Shown: positions 11,491 to 20,024 of the stretch, piece by piece
How the letters are laid out: each line of letters opens with the position of its first letter
Numbering within the stretch: the first letter of the stretch is position 1
Assembly: GCA_015680685.1 (NCBI GenBank)
Contig: MNCI01011336.1
Location: 63,877 to 127,876, forward strand
Direction: 5' to 3'
DNA from: Gnetum montanum
Taxonomy: Eukaryota > Streptophyta > Gnetopsida > Gnetales > Gnetaceae
Length of the DNA: 64,000 nucleotides
The notes under the pieces: generated by a model
Told to the model about the DNA's origin: nothing
The model's database searches: none
The model's input: the letters and a program-made list of their open reading frames with translations, nothing else
Program-made: the position numbers and the translations under genes

Positions 11491-11609
11491 CGGTTCAGTG
11501 GATTCGCTTCCTAGACTTCCACCATGGCTTGTGAAGCCCTTTGTAGACTTTCCTTCACCTCATCGATCTTTGCCAATTTGGCATTCTTTCCTTTGACTTT
11601 CGTTGCCAT
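11491..11609 (-). pseudogene. Opposite-strand gene, exon 1
   Basis: Start ATG at 11609-11607. It encodes about 40 residues beginning MATKVKGKNAKLAK, Lys-rich. One TAG lies near the end (after MVEV). It ends in phase 2 at a GTAAGC donor. The equivalent exon in T2 (52308-52429) is 122 nt, also phase 2. Confidence 0.65.
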
Positions 11610-11729
11610 AATCGCGATTGAGTAAACCTCTGCAAATTGAACTATGATGCCTTGCTCCTCCTCTAATTCTCCAACAGCTAGATTCAAATTAACGATATCT
11701 AACAGCCTATTTTAAGCATGAACCACTAG

Positions 11730-11737
11730 CTTATATA
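11730..11737 (-). promoter_or_regulatory. TATA-like box upstream of opposite-strand gene
   Basis: On the minus strand TATATAAG lies about 120 bp before the start ATG (11609). It is a plausible core promoter for transcription against the element; this is inference from position and sequence only. Confidence 0.4.
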
Positions 11738-11739
11738 CC

Positions 11740-12239
11740 AAAATGACTCAAAACTAACTGATTCTATATCCAATTGAGGCGGGACTTTCCTAAAACGCTG
11801 GTGCTAGCGTGACATGGAGCTTGAAGATTAGGGCATTAATTTCATAGATATCGTGTCAAGTACGATCTGAAACGATCCTAAACTAATACATCTTATCACC
11901 TCGTAATCTGGTCGCATTAATTACAGTTTAGAGAATTCAAATTTAGTTGGCTTTACACGCTTGATAAGTTATGCTACACCTCTCTCTTTATAGAAAAAAT
12001 CACACGCTAACATTTATGACACTTAGTCCGTCATCCTCTAACCACCTCCATCTTTTTTGACAATTTTGCAAGATACTTTACAAATGGACGTAGCTTTATC
12101 TACACCCTTAGCCCTAACAGGCCCATATAGAGAAATCAATAGACAGTTCAACCACACACTCGTAGAAACGAACCATTCCCTTCATGATGTAACCATAGCA
12201 ACATCAAAAATTTCCCCAAACTAGCCAGAATACTTAGCT
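11740..12239. other. Spacer between opposite-strand gene and RT of T1
   Basis: No coding stretch or obvious repeat seen. It holds the presumed upstream region of the opposite-strand gene and the lead-in to the RT polyprotein. Confidence 0.5.
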
Positions 12240-13238
12240 TGAACACTAGACCTAGAAGCTAGTGATGTGATCGAGGACCCTCTCAACGAGATTCTTGTGG
12301 TTACGCATAAAGGTCAAAGCAAAACCCTTAAGGTTAGTTCTCTACTACACCAAAAAACACAAAACGATATAATGCAAGTACTCTAGAATAATGTCACTGT
12401 ATTCACGTGGTCATATGAAGACATGCCAGGGTTAGATCTAAGGCTAATTCAACATAACATAATCCTAGATCCACACGTTAAAATGGTTAAACAAAAAACA
12501 TGAAAGATTAAGCCAAAAATCGCATTAGCAGTGCATGATGAAATCACCAAACTGTATCAGGCTAGTTTTATCTATGCAGTCGATTACTTGGATTGGGTGT
12601 CTAACATCATGGTTGTCTCTAAGAAAATAGGAGGAATACGCATCTGTATAGATTTACGGAATCTGAACAAGGCCATGATTAAGGACAACTTCCCACTACT
12701 GAACATTGACCAACTGGTTGACACCATTGCCAGACACATGCTTCTATCCTTCATGGATGGGTTTTCAGGCTATAATCAAATTCGTGTCAATCCAGAACAT
12801 CAATTGACCACAACATTCATGACATCCTAGGGAACCTTCTGTTATACCATGATGCCTTTTGATTTAAAAAACACTAGGGCCACCTATCAACAAGCTATGA
12901 CATACATCTCTAGTGATTATCTCTTAGGAAGATTGAATGATTATGTAGATGACATAGCCGTAAAGTCTATGGAGTCAAAGGACCATTCAGGAGACCTAGA
13001 GTTAATCCTTAAAAGATGTCTTAAACATGACCTGCGGCTCAACACAAAGAAGTACGTATTTGGAGTCAAAATTGGGTGCATGTTGGGATTTGTAGTATCA
13101 GAAACAGGCATCCAAGTTGACCTCAACAAGATCAAAGCCATTGTTGAAATGATGCCTCCTACAAATCTCAAACAACTACGTGGGTTGCAGGGAAGATTAT
13201 AGTTCGTTAGGCAGTTCATTTCGAGGTTAACAAATAAG
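12240..13238 (+). pseudogene. Reverse transcriptase of T1
   Basis: Ty3-type RT. The lead-in (about 12260-12440) carries a SYEDMPGLD-like block, typical just before Tat RT. The domain includes RICIDLRNLNKA, LSFMDGFSGYNQI and, at 12942-12953, the catalytic box YVDD, intact. Stops at 12828-12830 and 13198-13203 break the frame and several TGA/TAG occur in the lead-in. It would copy element RNA into DNA in the particle. Confidence 0.88.
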
Positions 13239-13700
13239 TTGCATCCTATGCAACACCTGCTTAAGAAGGGGGTTAATTTCAAGTGGACCGACGACTGTCA
13301 GCACGTGTTTGACAATTTGAAACAAGAGCTTCAGCGTCTGCCAATGGTCTTCCTGCCACAAAGGGATCAACCATTCTACATCTACTTAGCAAGCTCAGAC
13401 ATGTCAATAACTGTGTTACTCTACCAAAAGCGAGACGATGGGTCAGAGGTGCCTATCTACTACTTGAGTCACACTCTATTTGCATACAAAATGAGGTACA
13501 ATCAAGTAGAGCATAACTATTTGGCATTAGTGTTTGTACTTAAAAAATGTAGACACTATCTTTTCCTTAGCTAGGTTAACATAGTCTACAAAAATAACAT
13601 TATGTGCGCCATTACAAGCAATTTATATGAGAGCAATAGAATAGCCCACTAGAAAGCCATCACAACAGAATTTGACCTGTACTATATTGGCCAATCTTCT
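13239..13700 (+). pseudogene. Ty3-type RNase H of T1
   Basis: Follows RT: IYLASSDMSITVLLYQ (usual first Asp region), YYLSHTL, and YNQVEHNYLALVFVLKKCRHYL, the standard Ty3 RNase H string. It is interrupted by a TAG near 13572. This is the first of two RNase H domains. Confidence 0.8.
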
Positions 13701-13799
13701 ATGAAAGGCCAAGAGATAGCTAGCCATCTTGTAACATCACCCGTTAACAATCAAGCCACAATAGAGCCCAAATTTCTTGAGGAACATGTTCATAGTCTA

Positions 13800-14145
13800 A
13801 GCCCTATACTAACAAGCCTTGAAGCAACATTGCATTTCAATAGAGCTTCAACAACCAGAGGTGGCATCGCTGCCGCTGTTATTACGCTCTTGCCCAAGGA
13901 TGTGCATCTATATGCTTATCATCTAACCTTTCCTTGTATGAACAACATGGCAGAGTATGAAGGGCTCCTTAGAGGGCTATTAATAGCAAGAGAACTTAAT
14001 GTTGAACACCTGGCGATTTGAGGCGATTCGATGTTATTTGTCAATCAAATCACTAGAGTCTACATCTACAAAGTTGTACATCTACAGCCCTACTACGATA
14101 CGGTTAAAGATCTCTTGAAGTAATTCACAACAATTGATGTCCAAC
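13800..14145 (+). pseudogene. Second (archaeal-type) RNase H of T1
   Basis: LHFNRASTTRGGIAAAV (first catalytic Asp position now Asn), MNNMAEYEGLLRGLLIA with its Glu kept, and GDSMLFVNQI with its Asp kept after a TGA. This layout is the additional RNase H known from Tat-lineage elements and is the main ground for the lineage call. Confidence 0.8.
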
Positions 14146-14456
14146 ACGTGCCTCATAATGACAACACTTTAGCTGATGCACTAACTACGCTAGCATTAAA
14201 TATACCACCGCATTTGTTTTTCACTTGGCTTGCTTTGATGACAGAGTGTGCAGACCCCATCATTCAGGTAGTACAAATATCTTCACTGAACATGGGTGGA
14301 ACGCTAGAATGGTACAACAATATTAAAACTTACCTTCTACATGGCGAACCACTGCAAGAGCTAACACACGCGTAGAAAGATGTAGTACACAAACGTGCCA
14401 CACAGTACGTCATTATTGGAGACAGTACTCTTTGTAGACATTCTTTCGATGAAATA

Positions 14457-15007
14457 TTGTGGATGTGTGTTAATAAAGATGAAGCACAGCGAATAATTAG
14501 CGAAGTCCACGAGGGACTATGTGGAGGACACGTAGCCCTACGAGCTATGGCTGCTAAAATTCGATGCTTAGGGTATTATTGGCCCTACATGGAAAAAGAT
14601 TGCCTTACCAAGGTTAAGAAGTGTGACACGTGCCAACGTTACGCAAATCTAATGCACATGTCACCAACAAAGCTACACACTACCTAGATTACTTGGTCAT
14701 TCCAATGATCGGGACTAGATATCATAGGCCCCATTGCATCTAAATCTTCCATCGAGCATAGCTTCATCATCATAGCCACCGAGTATTTTACGAAGTGGGT
14801 TGAGGCTATTTCCTTATACAAGATCACATCTCAACAGGTTTTCCATTTTATCTTGGATAACATAGTGACTAGATTTGGACTCCCTATGACTATTGTGACT
14901 AACAATGGGCCACAATTTAGCAGTACAGAAACCAAATCTTTTTGTGATAGCCTAGGTATCAAATAATATTTTTCTTCACCCTACTACCCGCAAGAAAATG
15001 GTCAAGC
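14457..15007 (+). pseudogene. Integrase of T1, zinc-binding and core domains
   Basis: HHCC module at 14500-14640 (EVH, GGH, CDTC) with YYWPYMEKDC, then the core with GLDIIGPI. The first catalytic position reads TEYFTKWVEA (Asp to Glu) and the second TNNGPQFSS (Asp to Asn), so the core is dead. The frame stops at the N at 15007; the continuation lies in inverted orientation at 15098-15008. Confidence 0.85.
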
Positions 15008-15392
15008 NGTAGCACATAGAGGATCTTTTCATGCCATCGTTTCTTGTTATTGCTGAGCATTTTCTTGAGCAAATTGATAATGAATTTATTCGTTGCTTCT
15101 TCTTGACCATTTTCTTGCGGGTAGTAGGGTGAAGAAAAATATTATTTGATACCTAGGCTATCACAAAAAGATTTGGTTTCTGTACTGCTAAATTGTGGCC
15201 CATTGTTAGTCACAATAGTCATAGGGAGTCCAAATCTAGTCACTATGTTATCCAAGATAAAATGGAAAACCTGTTGAGATGTGATCTTGTATAAGGAAAT
15301 AGCCTCAACCCACTTCGTAAAATACTCGGTGGCTATGATGATGAAGCTATGCTCGATGGAAGATTTAGATGCAATGGGGCCTATGATATCTA
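15008..15392 (-). other. Inverted copy of integrase segment between two N characters
   Basis: 15099-15392 is the reverse complement of about 14708-15000. Read on the minus strand it runs through the same integrase core and on past the duplicated end (15098-15008) into coding sequence that properly extends the core (KKMLSNNKK, RWHEKILYV). Ns at 15007 and 15393 bound it. The best explanation is a contig placed in the wrong orientation during scaffolding. Confidence 0.85.
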
Positions 15393-15393
15393 N

Positions 15394-15580
15394 TGATAGA
15401 TCAAGAAAGGAGATTTAGTTCTCAAGGCTATTCGTGAATCAGTGAGCAAATTTTTTGCAAACTGGGAGGGTCGTTTCCTGGTTGTTGGTGCATATGGTAA
15501 CGGGGCATTCAAGCTAGCAGATACAAACGACAACGAATTATCAAATCCTGTGAATCACCTGTATTTGAAATAGTACTACA
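15394..15580 (+). pseudogene. Integrase C-terminal domain of T1
   Basis: After the second N the frame gives KKGDLVLKAIRE, NWEGRFLVV and a final HLYLK followed by TAG, the usual end of Tat-type integrase. T2 has the matching GDLVLKAIRELL and NWEGSFLI. Confidence 0.75.
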
Positions 15581-15599
15581 TCTAGACATCGACTTCACC

Positions 15600-17297
15600 T
15601 GAAACGCAAGGTAAGAAATGTCCACTACGATGTAAAACAGGCAAATTTGTGAACGTCCGCTACGACATAAAACTGGAAAAGTCGTGAATGTCTGCTACAA
15701 TGTAAAACTGGAAAAGTTATGAACATCCACTACGACTTAAAACTGACATTTCTTGCATGTGTCCTCCACAACACTAAACTGGAAAGTAGCTACAACCATT
15801 CACCACGATGTTAAACTAGCAAGGTAAGCACTCATCTGCTAAGACGTTAAACCAGCGCAGACTTATCCCTGGGTCATGACATGAAACTGACACCCACAGC
15901 ACGGTCTACTGAGACCATAAACTAGCTCCATGATCATCTGCTACGACATAAAACTAGCACACCTCAATCTTCCTAGACTCTAAACTAGGACCATGGTCCG
16001 CTGGGAAATAAGACCAGTAGTAAGGGTCTACTAGGACTCAAAGCTGGAATCCTCCCACCAGCAACATACAAAGCAAGCGAGTGTGACCATTCTTTCATAG
16101 CATCCCTACCAGGTAGAATGGGTGGGATGTTGGGATAGCCCAGGCATCGCCAGCCTACCGACATTCTCCTGATTCCTCGGACATGCCGAAAGGTATTCTA
16201 ATCACCCCTCGGAGATACCACTGCGACAACCACTTCGTAGTTGTAGCTCCTCGAGGTCAGCTTCACCATCCAGAGCCCCAAGGGAGTTCTCATCAGCCAC
16301 AACCTTGGAGGCCTCTTCCCATTGTTACCACTAGACACCAGCTTCCCAGATTCATTTGACTAGTTCTTTGTGCAGCTAGTTGGATACAATGAGTCTGACT
16401 GTCGACGGTGGATTTCTGAACTGTGGCATCAACATTGGGACCTTGGCCTCTTGCTACAGTTCCTTCTTCATGCCTTAATAGCTCCTTGCTTTGGATTGTA
16501 CTTGTTACAACAACCTCCCTAGCAAGTAAAAAGTTCAGTTGTATCCTTTGTTGTCTATTATGTTTGCAGGTTACTTGCAATGAGGCCATTGTTCAAAGGT
16601 GCGTTCACTGAAGTGGTGAGGTATCGACAGCATTCTGAGATGGCAGCTCAGATTAACCTAACCACTTAGGAGTGCAAACCCTGCCTTCTCCATGACTTAA
16701 CATCCTATTATCCTTTCTCTTTCTCTAAGCTTGAAAACCCTTTCCATTCACTTTCTCTTGTTTATACGGAATGTGAACACGCACAAAGTTTCTTCACATA
16801 TGTATTACTATTAGGCCCATGAACTGGTGTAACACAACTCACCTCATGGAATGCCACAGGTAATACTGATCAAACCCGTGAACACGCGTAACATAACTCG
16901 CCTCATGGGAATTTCTTCAAAAAAAAACATGATGGGAAAAGCTCGGAAAAATGGATGTAACACAAATCATCCAGGCCATATGGGCGTAACACAACTCGTC
17001 CATGCAAGCCCTTCGTCTGCAATATAATGGCACAACTTCTCGCCAATACACTTGTGAGAGGATGCCTAAAAACTTGTTTGTGAAAGTTTCATGTTCACAA
17101 ACTTGATTCTTCCTTGAACCTCTTTTGTATTTGGGTCTTCCCTAAACCTCCCATACTTTTCCTTCCCCTCGCTTTTGCATTTCTAGGTTGGCCGAGTGAC
17201 ATTTGAGCAACCGTCGAAGGATGCTGTTGGTGCCTTTACCTTTCTGGTGTTTCATATTCTTTGTCGACATCTTTCAAGCAAGCCCTTTAAATGTAAA
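15600..17297. repeat. 3' UTR of T1 with 35-bp and other tandem repeats
   Basis: About four regular 35-bp units start at 15621, 15656, 15691 and 15726 (core CTACGAC-TAAAACTGGAAAAG), then degrade to about 16040 while keeping TAAACT-G cores. A second set of four GTAACACAACTC-CTCATGG units lies at about 16826-17000. Between them no real gene is visible. Tandem repeats are known in 3' UTRs of plant Tat/Ogre elements. Confidence 0.7.
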
Positions 17298-17311
17298 CAA
17301 AGAGGGGCCAT
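17298..17311 (+). other. Polypurine tract of T1
   Basis: AAAGAGGGG just before TGAAACACC, the first bases of the 3' LTR. Confidence 0.7.
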
Positions 17312-18776
17312 TGAAACACCATAAAAAATTACAAGGCGTTAGCAAACCCAAAGAAGATTCTGCAACTCAGGTAAAGATTTGCGGCAAAATGCAGGCACAT
17401 TAGGTCCCTTTTAGCTAAGGGTCAATTGCGCCATGCAAGGAAAAATCTAGGAAAACAAAATGAGAAAAAGGGATACATGATGTCGAAGCCTTCGAAGTTT
17501 TCAAAACTTTAACCTTTTGTTCATTACGTTGTCTTACAAAACATTACGTAATATCACTCAGTGTAATTTTGTTTGCCGAAGCGTAACAACACAAGGCAGT
17601 CTACCATGACAATAGAGTCGGCAAGAACTCAAGACTTCAACAAGTGTAGAAAAACATTTAAGGCCTAAGAAATGGTTTGCAGCACACCATGCATGTTAGA
17701 AAATCTCTTGGTCAAAGTTTTTATTACGCTACATTATGCAATGTAGCGTAATAATTGAAGCGAGAAGAAACGCAACAACGGTATCTCTAGCTTGCGTAAG
17801 ACTGCTGCATTACGATTTATTACGCTACACAGCGTAAATAAGTATAACGAACCATAAATTTAGTAGAGGCCTTGTAGTACAAGCATCCACAATTCATATG
17901 CAACAATATGCTCTCTAGCGTATTGCAGCGTAATCAGAAGGCATCCTGGCAAAAGTGGTTTACGATGCATTATGCTCCAGAGCATTGTATAGCGTGGCAT
18001 TGTGAGCTTAAAGGACATAAGCATTTCAAGTCAACAATGTCTTATAAGTTTAGGACACATGTTACATAAACCATGTTTTTCTCCGGAGCCTAAAATTATA
18101 AATACTCCAGTCGTTAAAAGATCAATAGAAGGAAGATTTCAAGGGACAACAACAATTGTCAACAACTCCTTAGTGAAGATTGGAAAAGAGAAAAAAAGTA
18201 GATCAGTGATTGTGAGAGCATTAGTTGTAATCAGTGAGATTTGTCTATCCAAGCACAGCCATTTGATAGACATTCTGCTCTAGGTTTTGACCTTCCTTGC
18301 ATCCATGTTTGGCTAGAACAAGGTAGATCGACCCTCATATGTTTCACCTTCGAATAGCTTTCTTACTATTTGTGCATGCTTCATCTAAAACGAAGCCCTT
18401 TGCTAAGTCATTGTACATCATACATTTTCATTTGACAAATTAAATCTTAGATCTCGGGGTTGCATACTTCTTCAAAATCTAATTTATTTTGTTTCGCCAA
18501 TATGTATTTTATGAGTATTTTTTACATCATTTTCAATTCCTTAGAAGATTAACAATATTATATCGCTTCATAAAAATTCACCATCTGCTTCACCATCTGC
18601 TACCTAAAGATCTAAAATTTTTACTGATTAAGTAAGTCCCTATCTAATCGACAAGACCATTCAGGGCACCTCAGATTTGTTTTCTCCAGCATGGCCCTTG
18701 CATGGATCCGAGGTTGGAAGTGTGTACGCAGATTTTCCCTTGGTATTTCCAGCGATCGACGTTTTCCATCGTTATA
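17312..18776 (+). repeat. 3' LTR of T1
   Basis: Matches 2326-3740 with many scattered substitutions, including the ATTACGC cluster (17520-17990) and the TATA-like box. It has an extra 12-bp CACCATCTGCTT unit near 18590. The last ~26 bases differ from the 5' LTR end and finish TA rather than CA. The target duplicate GTTAT follows. Confidence 0.85.
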
Positions 18777-18781
18777 GTTAT

Positions 18782-19740
18782 GGGACTAGAAAGACATGTT
18801 ACCCATGCTTGAAAGTCCCCTCTCACTAAGGTCCATCTTACTTCCTACTTCTCTTTTAGAAATGGTGATTGATCTATGTAGATATTGTTGTGCCTTGATG
18901 AGGTGGATTGATCTTAGATTGTCAATGCATAGTCACTGAAATTCGTTGGTGTCAATTTAGACTAAGGATGAACATTATCAAGTCATATTAATTACAAAAT
19001 TCATAAGGGACTTCATGTGACCATGATACAAGACTCCATTCCACTCTCTACCTCATCCATCTCTACTTTCCATGTCTCACCTCATATCCTCTTTTTATGT
19101 TTTGTTGAATTTCTTAGTTTGATGCACCAAAATTTTTAGATAGTTTCTTTGGTGATTTGGTCCTTAACTAACCATAACCATTAATCACCCATGGAGTTCA
19201 TAGACTTCTTGGATTGAGGGCATGCAAGGGCATGCAAGGGCATCAAGGGCATTAACCTACTCTAGGGAGGACCCACTTGCATACCCCTTGGTTTAACTAG
19301 TTAGGTTTCTTATTCCTTAGAAATTTTTGCATTCTAATCTTTTGTGCTCCATGTTGGTTATGTCTTGTTATGCCATACTTCATGGAATTTCTCCATCATT
19401 ATCCTAATGAAATCTCCTTTTTGCGCATCATGTATCCCTCTTCATGCATCTCATTGTGTTCTTGGCCTCTTAGGCTTTCTTCAAACTCCAATTTCATGTA
19501 GAAACTCTTTTTTTTTCTTTTGTTTTTTAAGTTGCAAAATTGTGTCAAATTGTTGTGCATGGAAAAAATTATATATATACCACCCAACACATAATGAATA
19601 TTTTCCATTTGACACAAAAAAAGAGGAGTTTTTATAATGTTTTATCACCCCAAAACTTTCTAATTCTTGTAACGTTTACACTATTTGTTCGATTACCTTC
19701 ATTCATCAGTCCTGCAGCTACTAGAGGTGAGCTCTACATT
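18782..19740 (+). repeat. Rest of A1 3' LTR and flank (end not fixed)
   Basis: Resumes the A1 LTR exactly where 2325 stopped and matches 61271 onward (GACACGTTACCCATGCTTGAA-like block). Similarity is clear to about 19100. Beyond that nothing coding is recognisable, apart from a short GGGCATGCAA triplication at 19225-19255. Confidence 0.55.
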
Positions 19741-20024
19741 ATGGGGGCCACAAACCTTAGGTTTTTAATAAAAAAAATTTTAATTTTTTTCTAACTCCCA
19801 TGAGGTTTAATTAATATAATAATATTAAAATCACTAATTTATGAGAGTCAAACCTTTCCAACAAACCTTGGTAGATATTAAAATGAAATAATAAGAAAAT
19901 ATATTAAAATAATCAATCTACCAAAACCACAACTTAGCTAAGTGTAACTACCCAAAGAGACGAGGTACCTCAATGTTATAAGTTACACATCACATGCTAA
20001 TCTATGATTATGTTATGATCATAG
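19741..20024. other. AT-rich non-coding spacer
   Basis: Nothing recognisable seen; no LTR start could be found for the B-family copy that follows. Confidence 0.4.

Larger units (their letters stand above)
7430..11609 (-). pseudogene. Nine-exon opposite-strand gene inside T1 (unknown protein, 1,055 residues)
   Basis: Unrecognised protein gene running against T1 between protease and RT. Exons (minus strand): 11609-11491, 11095-11028, 10961-10706, 10610-10336, 10245-9196, 9078-8911, 8829-8701, 8618-7801, 7714-7430. Every intron starts GT and ends AG (donors such as GTAAGC, GTAAGT, GTGAGT), and all but the first (395 bp) are 66-117 bp. The phases fit at all eight junctions and the summed length is 3,168 nt, exactly 1,056 codons to a TGA. 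About a dozen in-frame stops remain, all TAA/TAG/TGA of the kind made from CAA/CAG/CGA (or TGG) by C-to-T decay. Exon 1 is basic, exon 8 has a predicted coiled coil, and exon 9 is strongly acidic. No enzyme motif, signal peptide or membrane segment was seen. A homologue lies in element T2 (52.3 kb on). The function is unknown. Confidence 0.75.
2326..18776 (+). mobile_element. Tat-type Ty3/gypsy retrotransposon T1
   Basis: Near-complete LTR element inserted in the A1 LTR. Flanking GTTAT occurs at 2321-2325 and 18777-18781, a 5-bp target duplication. Order on the plus strand: 5' LTR, gag (3.9-5.3 kb), proline-rich linker, protease (~6.1-6.4 kb), repeat spacer, opposite-strand gene (7430-11609), RT (from ~12.5 kb), Ty3-type RNase H, a second archaeal-type RNase H (13.8-14.1 kb), integrase (14.46-15.58 kb), 3' UTR with tandem repeats, polypurine tract, 3' LTR. 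The second RNase H is the known hallmark of the Tat lineage. Stops interrupt every domain, so it is not autonomous now. The insert between protease and RT is abnormal for Ty3/gypsy elements, although Ogre-type Tat elements are known to have an intron there. Confidence 0.88.

Noticed and set aside
7430-11609. Interpretation of the minus-strand frames as a nested DNA transposon
   Set aside because: No terminal inverted repeats or target duplication seen around 6.6-12.2 kb, and T2 holds the same gene at the same place relative to RT.
14708-15393. Fold-back (hairpin) transposon or natural palindrome
   Set aside because: Ns mark both ends, and the inverted arm contains the proper downstream part of the integrase gene; a flipped contig explains it better.
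16293-16611. Opposing ORFs of 98 and 62 codons in the T1 3' UTR
   Set aside because: No similarity to element or host proteins recognised; they overlap each other and lie between repeat arrays.
19399-19794. Overlapping ORFs of 72-97 codons
   Set aside because: AT-rich, no motif, all frames equally open; nothing supports a gene.
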